Source of the DNA: CAYSEW01 sp964430245
GTDB lineage: Bacteria > Bacteroidota > Bacteroidia > Flavobacteriales_D > Parvicellaceae
Assembly: GCA_964430245.1 (NCBI GenBank)
Contig: CAYSEW010000029.1
Span: 1 to 34,593, forward strand
Direction of reading: 5' to 3'
Length of the DNA stretch: 34,593 nucleotides
Both the position numbers and the translations under genes were made by a program. Shown here piece after piece: positions 1 to 7,757 of the stretch. Every line of letters begins with the position of its first letter. Position 1 is the stretch's first letter. The notes under the pieces are model-generated. The model was not told the DNA's origin and made no database searches. It saw only the letters and a program-made list of their open reading frames with translations.

Positions 1-120
1 AGTAGTTTCTTCGTTAGTAGTTTCTTCGTTAGTAGTTTCTTCGTTAGTAGTTTCTTCGTTAGTGGTTTCTTCGTTAGTGGTTTCTTCGTTAGTAGTTTCT
101 TCGTTAGTGGTTTCTTCGTT
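1..120. repeat. 15-base tandem repeat, 8 copies, coding for NEETT
   Basis: Eight perfectly phased 15-base units (plus strand agtRgtttcttcgtt) fill positions 1-120 and run off the left edge, so the true copy number is higher. Read on the minus strand, each unit is Asn-Glu-Glu-Thr-Thr. The only variation is act or acc in the fourth codon (acc in the copies at 61-75, 76-90 and 106-120), which is synonymous. The unit is a multiple of three, so copy-number change by slippage would alter linker length without shifting the frame. Confidence 0.97.
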
Positions 121-969
121 ACTTAAATCAATGGGGCTGTATATAGTGGCAGGAATGATGATTTTATTTGTTTGATCTCCAGATATAAGAAATTCAGCAG
201 AAAAAGTTCCTTCTAATGTGAATTCACGAGCTAGTGTGTCGTTAGGTATTAGCTTATAAGAAACAGTAAAAGACTCTAAAGATGAAGGTAATTCAGACCA
301 TAAAAATTTTGCAGAACCATCGATGTTTTTAAAAACAGCACCAGCAGTTTCAATTGATTCTGCTTTGAACCCTTCAGGTAAGTTATCTTTGATTCTAGCA
401 AAACCTCTTTCGTTTGATTTAATAGTATGTATGCTAACAATGTAATGATTGTTATAAGGGGTAATGGTTCTTCTGCATTCAATAGAACTATTTTCTTCTT
501 CTATATTATTATTCCCATCGTTGTTAGCTACTGAATTATTCGTCACTTCTATAAAAAGTGTAGGTATTTCTACCTGTTGTTTTTCATTTTCATCTAAATA
601 AGAAAAAGCACCTGTTATCTTCTTTTTGCCTAAAGAGGATTCACTTGCATTTATTTTGTATTTAAGTGTAATAACTTCATCAGAAGGAATTAAATACCAT
701 ATAAAAAGAGCTTCATTATTTGAGAAGGTGAATGAGGATCCAGCACTGTTAACTTCAGAAGGAGTTAATCCATCAGCATTTTCAAAATTTAATTTTAATC
801 TAGCAGGTCCTGAAAAATCTCCTTTATTGATTTCTATGGTAATTTCAGTGAATTCTCCAGGTTGAATTTCAGAAGGACCTTTATGTGTAATCTCAAGATC
901 TTCGATATTGAATAATGAGACAAAAAGTAGTCCTAATAAATTCAATGTCAGAAATATTGATTTTAGCAT
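1..969 (-). CDS. Secreted protein with two tandem beta-rich domains and NEETT repeat, 3' end missing
   Basis: The reading frame is open from the ATG at 967-969 to the window edge, so the C-terminus is missing; 323 codons are visible. An N-terminal hydrophobic stretch (MLKSIFLTLNLLGLLFVSLF) looks like a signal peptide. Two similar domains follow, at about residues 35-140 and 190-275. Each contains a G-x-A-R-[LI]-K start, a conserved 'AG' before a Phe-rich strand, a 'W..LP/IPS' segment and a '[VS]YK[IL]' strand, which points to an internal duplication of a beta-sandwich-like domain. From residue 284 on, the protein is pure N-E-E-T-T repeat, an acidic, probably disordered linker leading to an unseen C-terminal part. 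I do not recognise the family. A secreted or surface role is inferred only from the signal peptide and repeats. The neighbouring upstream gene, on the same strand, encodes a calcium-motif beta-barrel protein. Confidence 0.75.
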   Translation of the reverse strand, partial: MLKSIFLTLNLLGLLFVSLFNIEDLEITHKGPSEIQPGEFTEITIEINKGDFSGPARLKLNFENADGLTPSEVNSAGSSFTFSNNEALFIWYLIPSDEVITLKYKINASESSLGKKKITGAFSYLDENEKQQVEIPTLFIEVTNNSVANNDGNNNIEEENSSIECRRTITPYNNHYIVSIHTIKSNERGFARIKDNLPEGFKAESIETAGAVFKNIDGSAKFLWSELPSSLESFTVSYKLIPNDTLAREFTLEGTFSAEFLISGDQTNKIIIPATIYSPIDLSNEETTNEETTNEETTNEETTNEETTNEETTNEETTNEETT

Positions 970-994
970 CTGGTAGTTTTGACCATGTTTCTAA

Positions 995-1002
995 CAAAAC
1001 TA
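995..1002 (-). promoter_or_regulatory. Possible -7 box for the NEETT-repeat gene
   Basis: On the minus strand this reads TAGTTTTG, a full match to the Bacteroidota -7 consensus TAnnTTTG. It lies 25 bases before the ATG at 969. No TTG or TTTG is seen at the usual distance upstream, so the call is weak. The rest of the 138-base gap (970-1107) shows no other clear signal. Confidence 0.3.
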
Positions 1003-1107
1003 ATTGAGCTAATAGAGGTTTTTAATCATATAGACAGTTAATTATCCATATAAAAATGTTAATAATGAGAAGGGATTAATTAAAATATTTTTTCTTGAAT
1101 TAATATG

Positions 1108-2442
1108 TTATTGATCAAAATAATAATCAATTATATCATATAATCTGCTTACAGTAAAATCATTTGTTCCTTCAAAAAATGAATTGATGGCTATGTTGAT
1201 CTCTTCTTTAGAAATTAAACCATTTTTATCTACATCTACTGGTTTTAATAATTCAGTCAACTCCATTTTGATTGATTGCTCATTATTATCCAATGTATTT
1301 GAGTCGTCTAGTATTTCAAATACCTTACCAGTAGAAGTGCTGTCTGAAAATACTTTCCTTCTTTCAATTTCAATAGAATCTCTTTCGAAAATTCTTTTTT
1401 CTATGATGCTGTCTGTTAATTCCCTGCCAAATTCATCTACCTTGACTGAAGATTTTGTGTTTTTTTCTTGATCTAAATAATTTGGTACTCCGTCCAAATC
1501 ATCATCTAGTGGACAACCAGTTTTGTCAACATCAACTCCTTCAGGAGTCTGATGACATATATCGTTGACATCTTCCACTCCATCATTGTCTTCGTCAAAC
1601 TTTGAGAATTCTTTTAATTTAATTCCTTTGAACCTTTCTTTTTCTTCTAAATCAGGTTTGCGAAAAATATAATTAATAGAGATTCCTAAATATACATATT
1701 GATCATTATTGTCATTTTCAGCAGCATTATCAATCCAATCCGTAAAAGTTAAATTATAAGTGCCCATTATTCGTGCTTGCAGGTTATTACTTAATTTCCA
1801 TTTAAATCCAAGTGTGAGAGGAATAGCAAATGTAGATCTGTCGTATGCTTCTATTGAATCTTCAAGAAGGGTTTCATAAGTATAGTCTCTATTAATTTGT
1901 TTGGCATTTGAAGAAGTATCGCCTTCTTGAATATTCCATATTTGCCCATTCTCCCAATAATGATATTGATTGTTATTGACATCCAATAAATCTCCATAAG
2001 AATCAAATTTTAAATAATTTAAACCGAAAGATAGATAAGGAGCAAAAGGACTATTTCTTTTAAAGATCATATCGTTGTCAAAATGAAGTAAAACATTAGC
2101 ACCGATTTGCATAATCTGTGATTCGAAATTTCTATTTAAACCTATGGTGGTAGTTCTTTCATTATCAGCTAAAATACCTTTAGCTCCCATAAGTTGTATT
2201 CCTAATAGATTACCAATTCTTTTTTCAAGACTAAATGAAAATGAAGATCTAATATTAGTTAATGGAGAAATATTATCCCCTTTTACAAAGTCACCAAAAT
2301 AACTATTGAAACCAGTTCCTAATCCAATAGTTAGGATTTCTGGTTGATTTGCTTCAATAGATTCAGTATTTACATCGTTATTTTGACCAATAATATTAAA
2401 AGTGAATAGGCCAATAAGAAAAACAAGAATAATTTTTTTCAT
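1108..2442 (-). CDS. Outer-membrane beta-barrel protein with thrombospondin type 3 and EF-hand motifs
   Basis: 444 residues from the ATG at 2440-2442. An in-frame ATG 45 bases upstream (2487) would place MIYIYHSKKECKYIL before a normal signal peptide and would overlap a -7-like box, so I prefer the internal start (MKKIILVFLIGLFTFNIIGQ). Residues about 30-275 are rich in amphipathic strands with aromatic ends, like the beta-barrel half of Bacteroidota OmpA-type proteins. From D283 comes a thrombospondin type 3 segment of Asp-rich calcium motifs (DEDNDGVEDVNDIC, then DDDLDGVPNYLD). Near the C-terminus an EF-hand loop is visible at D403-E414 (DVDKNGLISKEE). The peptidoglycan-binding OmpA domain that often follows such repeats is absent. 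The likely location is the outer membrane with a calcium-stabilised periplasmic tail; the function is unknown. Confidence 0.8.
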   Translation of the reverse strand: MKKIILVFLIGLFTFNIIGQNNDVNTESIEANQPEILTIGLGTGFNSYFGDFVKGDNISPLTNIRSSFSFSLEKRIGNLLGIQLMGAKGILADNERTTTIGLNRNFESQIMQIGANVLLHFDNDMIFKRNSPFAPYLSFGLNYLKFDSYGDLLDVNNNQYHYWENGQIWNIQEGDTSSNAKQINRDYTYETLLEDSIEAYDRSTFAIPLTLGFKWKLSNNLQARIMGTYNLTFTDWIDNAAENDNNDQYVYLGISINYIFRKPDLEEKERFKGIKLKEFSKFDEDNDGVEDVNDICHQTPEGVDVDKTGCPLDDDLDGVPNYLDQEKNTKSSVKVDEFGRELTDSIIEKRIFERDSIEIERRKVFSDSTSTGKVFEILDDSNTLDNNEQSIKMELTELLKPVDVDKNGLISKEEINIAINSFFEGTNDFTVSRLYDIIDYYFDQ

Positions 2443-2484
2443 TAGAATATATTTGCATTCTTTTTTAGAATGATAAATATATAT

Positions 2485-2492
2485 CAAAGGTA
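2485..2492 (-). promoter_or_regulatory. Possible -7 box for the beta-barrel gene
   Basis: The minus strand reads TACCTTTG, a full TAnnTTTG match, 43 bases before the ATG at 2442. A TTG at the usual -33 distance is not obvious. It overlaps the alternative ATG at 2487, which argues for the downstream start. Confidence 0.35.
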
Positions 2493-2540
2493 TTGAATTA
2501 CCAATAAATAATCCTTTTTAATCGATTAATAGAAATTAGA

Positions 2541-3248
2541 TTAAAAATTAGGTTTTAATTTATAATTATTATAGAAATTATTAATCTCATCAACAGCTTC
2601 TTGAGGAGTGTCTACAATTTTTAATAAATCCATATCTTCTGGACTTATTGTTTTTTCTTTGTCCATTAGCACTTCTTTCATCCAATCGATCAATCCTTTC
2701 CAAAATGTTGAGCCTACTAAAATAACAGGGAATTTCCCTATTTTATGTGTTTGGATAAGAGTTAATGCTTCAAATGTTTCGTCAAGTGTTCCAAATCCAC
2801 CAGGTAATACAATAAAACCTTGAGCATATTTGACGAACATCACTTTTCTAACGAAAAAGTAATCAAAGTTGATTAATTTATCATGATCTATATAAATATT
2901 GGCTTTTTGCTCAAAAGGTAAGTCAATATTTAGCCCTACAGATTTGCCGTTTCCTTTTTTAGCCCCCTTGTTGGCGGCTTCCATAATGCCTGGTCCACCT
3001 CCAGTAATAACACCATATTTGTTTTGTGTAAGTAAATAGGAAATGTCTTCTGCAAGTTTATAATATGGATGATCAGGAAGTGTTCTTGCAGATCCGAAAA
3101 TTGAGACACAAGGGCCTATTTTTGCCATTCTTTCATAGCCTTCTACAAATTCTGACATGATCTTAAAAACTGCCCAGCTATCATTGGTTTTAATCTCATT
3201 CCAGTCTTTTTCTTTAATCACTTGTTCTATTCTTTCTTTATCTGTCAT
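2541..3248 (-). CDS. LOG-family (TIGR00730-type) Rossmann-fold protein
   Basis: 235 residues. The family signature is present: GGGPGIMEAANKGA near residue 85 and PGGFGTLDE at P149-E157. In LOG proteins these segments bind nucleotide and phosphoribose, and characterised members cleave nucleoside 5'-monophosphates (cytokinin riboside 5'-monophosphate phosphoribohydrolase or a general nucleotide nucleosidase). Older annotations call them 'lysine decarboxylase-like', which is misleading. The protein is predicted to be soluble and cytosolic. It starts 23 bases after the uvrA stop, so it is probably read from the same transcript. Whether the bacterial substrate is AMP or another nucleotide cannot be told from sequence. 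Confidence 0.9.
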   Translation of the reverse strand: MTDKERIEQVIKEKDWNEIKTNDSWAVFKIMSEFVEGYERMAKIGPCVSIFGSARTLPDHPYYKLAEDISYLLTQNKYGVITGGGPGIMEAANKGAKKGNGKSVGLNIDLPFEQKANIYIDHDKLINFDYFFVRKVMFVKYAQGFIVLPGGFGTLDETFEALTLIQTHKIGKFPVILVGSTFWKGLIDWMKEVLMDKEKTISPEDMDLLKIVDTPQEAVDEINNFYNNYKLKPNF

Positions 3249-3271
3249 GTCATTAATTTAATGTATTTATT

Positions 3272-6094
3272 TTATTTAACTAATTCTTTTTTTAGAAATT
3301 GTCCAGTATAGCTATGTTTAAGCTTAATAATTTCTTCAGGTGTGCCAGTTCCTATAATTTCACCACCTTCTCTTCCGCCTTCTGGTCCTATGTCAATAAT
3401 ATGATCTGCAATTTTAATAATATCCATATTATGTTCAATTACTATTACTGTGTTTCCATTATCAACTAGTTGATTAAGGACATTAATGAGCATTTGAATA
3501 TCTTGAAAATGAAGTCCAGTAGTTGGTTCATCTAGAATGTAAAGTGTTTTACCTGTATCTTTTTTTGATAATTCTGAAGCTAGTTTAATTCTCTGGGCTT
3601 CTCCACCAGAAAGAGTTGTAGATGACTGACCTAATGTAACATATCCTAAGCCTACACTATTTAAAGTAGTCAACTTATGATGAATAGAAGGAATTTCTTT
3701 AAAAAAAGTAACTCCATCAACTATTGACATATTTAAAATGTCATTAATTGATTTTCCTTTGAATCTGACTTCTAAAGTTTCTCTGTTATATCTCCTTCCT
3801 TGGCAATGATCACATTTAACATATATGTCAGGTAAAAAGTTCATTTCTATTAATTTCATCCCTGCACCTTTACAACTTTCACATCTTCCACCTTTTATAT
3901 TAAAGGAAAATCTCCCTGGTTTATATCCTCTGATTTTAGCTTCAGGAAGTTGTGTGAATAATTCTCTAATATCACTAAATACACCTGTGTAGGTGGCAGG
4001 ATTAGACCTAGGAGTTCTTCCAATAGGTGATTGATTAATGCCAATGACCTTGTCTATAAATTCTAAACCCTTAATTGAATCATAAGGAAGAGGTTTTTTA
4101 ACGCTTTTATAGAAATGCTGGCTTAGAATAGGATAAAGCGTATCATTGACTAGAGTAGATTTTCCACTACCTGAAACTCCAGTAACACAAATGAAAACTC
4201 CTAATGGAAATGAGGTGTTTATGTTTTTAAGATTATTTCCATTAGCTCCATTAATAGTTATTATTTCGTTATTGATTTTTCTTCTATTACTAGAATATTT
4301 AATGGATTTTTTGCCATTTATGTATTGCGCAGTAATAGACTGAAGATCTATTAGGTCTTTGGCGCTACCTTGAGAAACAATTTCACCTCCATTAATTCCT
4401 GCGCCAGGTCCAATATCTATAATATGATCAGCTTCTAGCATAATGTTTTTATCATGCTCTACTACAATAATAGAATTATTGCTATTTCTTAGTTTTTTTA
4501 ATGAATTAATCAATCGATAATTGTCTCTTTGATGGAGGCCTATAGACGGTTCGTCTAAAATATACAGAACGCCAGTGAGTTCAGAACCAATTTGAGTGGC
4601 AAGTCTAATCCTTTGAGCTTCTCCACCTGAAAGTGTGGAAGCAGGTAAATTAAGAGATATATAATTTAAACCTACATTTTTCAGAAAATCTAATCTTTTT
4701 TTAATTTCATTTATTATATCAGTTGCAATTTTTAGTTGTTGAGGATTCAATTTTTTTTCAATTGATGAGACCCAATTAAATAATTCACCAATATCCATAT
4801 TGGATAATTCACCAATATTTTTATTAGCAACTTTAAATAAGAGTGAATTTTTTTTCAACCTTGTTCCATTACATTTTGAACAGATTATTTTATTTGTAAA
4901 ATTATCTACCCATCTTTTAACTTTAGTTGATCCTTCTTTCTGTTGACGAGTAATGATGTTAATTATTCCTTCGAAATTAGAAACCACTTCATGTACTCCT
5001 GAATTTCCAATGATTTTAATTAATTTATTAGATCCATAAAGTATTTCATTTAAAGTATCTTTATCAATAGAATTTATTGATTGATTTAATTCATACCCAG
5101 CATTTTTAAGAATAACTTCAACTTGTTTAAAGGTCCAGTTGTTTTCAAAAGTCCCTAATGGAGCAATACCACCTTTTGCAATACTTTTTGTTTCATCAGG
5201 AATGATCTTTTTTAAATCTATATCTGATATTTTTCCTAGACCATTACAAGATATACAGGCTCCATGAGGAGAATTAAATGAAAAAATATTTGGTTCAGGT
5301 TCAGGTAAAGAAAATCCACTTAATGGGCACATTAACCATTTGCTGTAATGCTTATAAACACCTTCTTCATTCATAATAATGACTTCGCCTTTCCCTTTTT
5401 TAAGGCCATTTGATATAGCATTTGATAGTCTGTTACTAGATTTATTAGGTAGTTTAATTCTATCTATAATTAATGAAATGTCGTGTGTTTTATATCTATC
5501 TACTCTTAATCCATGTATTAGGTCTGTTATTTCACCATCGATTAATACTTTTGTATAACCTTGCTTAATCAGTTTTTCGAAAAGATCTCTATAGTGTCCT
5601 TTTCTTGCTTTAATAATAGGTGCTAATACAGTTATTTTTTCATTAATGAATTGACCTTCTATTAATTGAAGTATTTCTTTTTCAGAATATTTGATCATTT
5701 TCTCACCTGAATCAGGAGAATATGCTAATGAAGCTCTAGCAAATAGTAGCCTTAGAAAGTCATAAATTTCAGTGATAGTTCCAACAGTTGACCTAGGATT
5801 TTTTGAAACTGTCTTTTGTTCAATTGAAATAACTGGACTTAAACCTGTAATTTTATCAACTTTTGTTCTAGTTAAATTTCCAATGTATTGTCTTGCATAT
5901 GCACTAAAAGTTTCAAGATACCTTCTTTGCCCTTCAGCAAAAATTGTATCAAAAGCTAGAGATGATTTGCCGCTACCGCTTAATCCTGTTATAACTACAA
6001 GCTGATTTCTTGGGATGCTAACATCCATGTTCTTCAGATTGTGGGATCTTGCACCATATACATTTATATTACTATCGTTAAAACTAGTTGACAT
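3272..6094 (-). CDS. uvrA: Excinuclease ABC subunit A
   Basis: 940 residues, the normal length for UvrA, the damage-scanning ATPase of nucleotide excision repair that loads UvrB on DNA. Two ABC ATPase modules are visible. Walker A motifs are at G37-S45 (GLSGSGKSS) and G639-T647 (GVSGSGKST). There are two LSGGEAQRI signatures, each followed by ILDEP. The C-terminal zinc module has the expected spacing: C738, C741, C761, C764. In the first zinc module the usual CPxC pair is CPLS (C256, S259) before C280 and C283, so one ligand is missing; I believe this is common in Bacteroidota UvrA. The gene begins 10 bases after the wecA-like gene and is followed by the LOG gene, an unusual place for a repair gene, at the end of a polysaccharide run. 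No LexA site is visible near it. Confidence 0.98.
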   Translation of the reverse strand: MSTSFNDSNINVYGARSHNLKNMDVSIPRNQLVVITGLSGSGKSSLAFDTIFAEGQRRYLETFSAYARQYIGNLTRTKVDKITGLSPVISIEQKTVSKNPRSTVGTITEIYDFLRLLFARASLAYSPDSGEKMIKYSEKEILQLIEGQFINEKITVLAPIIKARKGHYRDLFEKLIKQGYTKVLIDGEITDLIHGLRVDRYKTHDISLIIDRIKLPNKSSNRLSNAISNGLKKGKGEVIIMNEEGVYKHYSKWLMCPLSGFSLPEPEPNIFSFNSPHGACISCNGLGKISDIDLKKIIPDETKSIAKGGIAPLGTFENNWTFKQVEVILKNAGYELNQSINSIDKDTLNEILYGSNKLIKIIGNSGVHEVVSNFEGIINIITRQQKEGSTKVKRWVDNFTNKIICSKCNGTRLKKNSLLFKVANKNIGELSNMDIGELFNWVSSIEKKLNPQQLKIATDIINEIKKRLDFLKNVGLNYISLNLPASTLSGGEAQRIRLATQIGSELTGVLYILDEPSIGLHQRDNYRLINSLKKLRNSNNSIIVVEHDKNIMLEADHIIDIGPGAGINGGEIVSQGSAKDLIDLQSITAQYINGKKSIKYSSNRRKINNEIITINGANGNNLKNINTSFPLGVFICVTGVSGSGKSTLVNDTLYPILSQHFYKSVKKPLPYDSIKGLEFIDKVIGINQSPIGRTPRSNPATYTGVFSDIRELFTQLPEAKIRGYKPGRFSFNIKGGRCESCKGAGMKLIEMNFLPDIYVKCDHCQGRRYNRETLEVRFKGKSINDILNMSIVDGVTFFKEIPSIHHKLTTLNSVGLGYVTLGQSSTTLSGGEAQRIKLASELSKKDTGKTLYILDEPTTGLHFQDIQMLINVLNQLVDNGNTVIVIEHNMDIIKIADHIIDIGPEGGREGGEIIGTGTPEEIIKLKHSYTGQFLKKELVK

Positions 6095-6104
6095 TATGCC
6101 AATA

Positions 6105-7208
6105 TTATTTCCTGAGATCTTTGTTTTTCTGAGTGACCAAATAAAATGAAATAAAGACTGCTAAAAAGTAAATTGAAAAACCTATAGTCATCCAATGATT
6201 CCAGTGATCTACAAATCTAAACAATGCAATACATATCAGTGCTGACATTGCTGAAACACCAAGATAAACAAAGCCTACTTGACTATCAGTAAATCCTAAA
6301 TAGGATAGATGATGAGTTGTGTGATCCTTTCCGCCAACAAAAGGTGATTGTTTCCTTGATATCCTATTGATCACAACACTTGTAGTGTCAATGATGGGTA
6401 AAATAAAGGCGAGTAATACTGTAATAATTTGTTTTGAAGGAATTATCTCACCATCAAAAGATGAAGAATTCCAGATGTATTTTATGCCAAAAACTGCAAT
6501 AAATATTCCAATAAATTGACTACCAGAGTCACCCATAAACATCTTGGAAGGGTGCCAGTTATAAAACAAAAATGCTAGAATTGATGCAAATACTCCTAGT
6601 AAGGCAATAAAATCAAAATTTTCAAAATCTGAATTGATGCTTAGATAAAAAAGAATGATCAAAATAATAAAGATGGATGTTATTGAAGTAATTCCATCCA
6701 TGTTATCCAACATATTAATAGAGTTCATAATGCCTACTACCCATAAAATAGTAAGGCAATAATTTAAGATGTTATTATCGAAAAGTTGAATGATGGTTGA
6801 ATGGCTAGTTTGATTATTGATGCTAGAGAATATTAAGATAATACCACAAAGTACCTGTACAAAGAATTTTAAAAAGGGTTTGGTGTTGTAAGCATCGTCT
6901 GCAAGCCCCATTAGAAAAGCCAAAGAAGTAGCAGATAAAATTCCAATTGCTTGAGAGTCATTAAATAAGGTTTGTTCTTCAAAAAAGACACCATAACATG
7001 CAGTAGATATGAGAAAAGAAATATAAAATGAAATTCCTCCTAAAGCAGGTCTAGAGATACTGCTCCACCTTATTATAGGCTTTTCATTTTCTCTAATTCC
7101 TAGAGTTGTAGAAAATTTCAAAAGAATTGTGTTGATCAATAAACAAAATAAGACAATGCTTATAAAAAAAACTGAATAAACAATAAAAAGGTATTGATTA
7201 TGGTCCAT
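6105..7208 (-). CDS. Undecaprenyl-phosphate sugar-1-phosphate transferase, WecA/TagO-like
   Basis: 367 residues with about ten or eleven hydrophobic membrane segments. Motifs of the MraY/WecA superfamily are present: LADDAYNTK (D104, D105), NMLDNMDGI (D168, D171), FMGDSGSQFIG, and the His-rich cytoplasmic loop KDHTTHHLSYLGF near residue 290. The His loop and the placement beside Wza/Wzc-like genes favour a WecA-like enzyme that moves HexNAc-1-phosphate from UDP-sugar to undecaprenyl phosphate, rather than MraY of peptidoglycan synthesis. It would start assembly of the lipid-linked repeat unit at the inner membrane. It is packed 3 bases after rfbC and 10 bases before uvrA. The exact sugar (GlcNAc or another HexNAc) cannot be read from the sequence. 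Confidence 0.88.
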   Translation of the reverse strand: MDHNQYLFIVYSVFFISIVLFCLLINTILLKFSTTLGIRENEKPIIRWSSISRPALGGISFYISFLISTACYGVFFEEQTLFNDSQAIGILSATSLAFLMGLADDAYNTKPFLKFFVQVLCGIILIFSSINNQTSHSTIIQLFDNNILNYCLTILWVVGIMNSINMLDNMDGITSITSIFIILIILFYLSINSDFENFDFIALLGVFASILAFLFYNWHPSKMFMGDSGSQFIGIFIAVFGIKYIWNSSSFDGEIIPSKQIITVLLAFILPIIDTTSVVINRISRKQSPFVGGKDHTTHHLSYLGFTDSQVGFVYLGVSAMSALICIALFRFVDHWNHWMTIGFSIYFLAVFISFYLVTQKNKDLRK

Positions 7209-7211
7209 TAA

Positions 7212-7757
7212 TTAAAATTTAGATGCAAAAGAACTAAATTTTTCACCATCTAGATCTTTTTTCGATATAATTGGTTCTTTTATTCCCCAATCAATATCAA
7301 GGTCAATGTCATTCCAAATGATACAATCCTCAGCGTCTTTATGATAAAAATCAGTACATTTATAGGAGAAAATTGTATTATCTTCAAGCGTTAAAAACCC
7401 ATGAGCAAAACCTCTAGGGATATATAACATTTTAAAGTCATTGTTACTAAGTATCATTTTAAAATGTTGTCCATATGTAGTTGATTTTTTCCTTATATCA
7501 ACAGCAACATCAAGTACGCTTCCATTTAATACTCTTACAAGCTTGCCTTGTGCATGAGGAGGGTTCTGGAAATGTAACCCTCTAAGAACATCTTTTGATG
7601 ATTTAGATTGATTATCTTGTGAGAAATTTATATTCAACCCAGTATTTTTTTTAAACTCTTTTTGGTTAAAAGATTCAAAAAAATAGCCTCTAGAATCTTC
7701 AAAAACTTTTGGTTGAATAACAAATAGTCCTTTTAAATCAGTTTCAAAAAATTGCAT
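7212..7757 (-). CDS. rfbC: dTDP-4-dehydrorhamnose 3,5-epimerase
   Basis: 181 residues, the standard length of RmlC/RfbC. This cupin enzyme epimerises C3 and C5 of dTDP-4-keto-6-deoxyglucose on the way to dTDP-L-rhamnose. The start segment (FVIQPKVFEDSRGYFFESF), the catalytic His at H62 in LRGLHFQ, the KLVRVLNGSVLDVAVDIR strand and YIPRGFAHGF are all present. It follows the Wzc-like gene with no spacer: the wzc stop occupies 7758-7760 and the ATG ends at 7757. RmlA, RmlB and RmlD are not in the window, so the product may be rhamnose or a related 6-deoxysugar made with enzymes encoded elsewhere. Confidence 0.95.
   Translation of the reverse strand: MQFFETDLKGLFVIQPKVFEDSRGYFFESFNQKEFKKNTGLNINFSQDNQSKSSKDVLRGLHFQNPPHAQGKLVRVLNGSVLDVAVDIRKKSTTYGQHFKMILSNNDFKMLYIPRGFAHGFLTLEDNTIFSYKCTDFYHKDAEDCIIWNDIDLDIDWGIKEPIISKKDLDGEKFSSFASKF

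Noticed and set aside
1..120. CRISPR array
   Set aside because: The units are 15 bases with no spacers and are in frame as NEETT codons.
276..482. Minus-strand open frame of 68 codons
   Set aside because: It is out of frame within the larger signal-peptide-bearing frame 1-969, which has a clear domain duplication.
2490..2503. Hairpin ggta-N6-tacc after the LOG gene as a terminator
   Set aside because: A 4-base stem without a T run is too weak.
2541..3248. Lysine decarboxylase
   Set aside because: The GGGPGIMEAANKGA and PGGFGTLDE motifs are those of LOG phosphoribohydrolases; the decarboxylase name is a historical mislabel.
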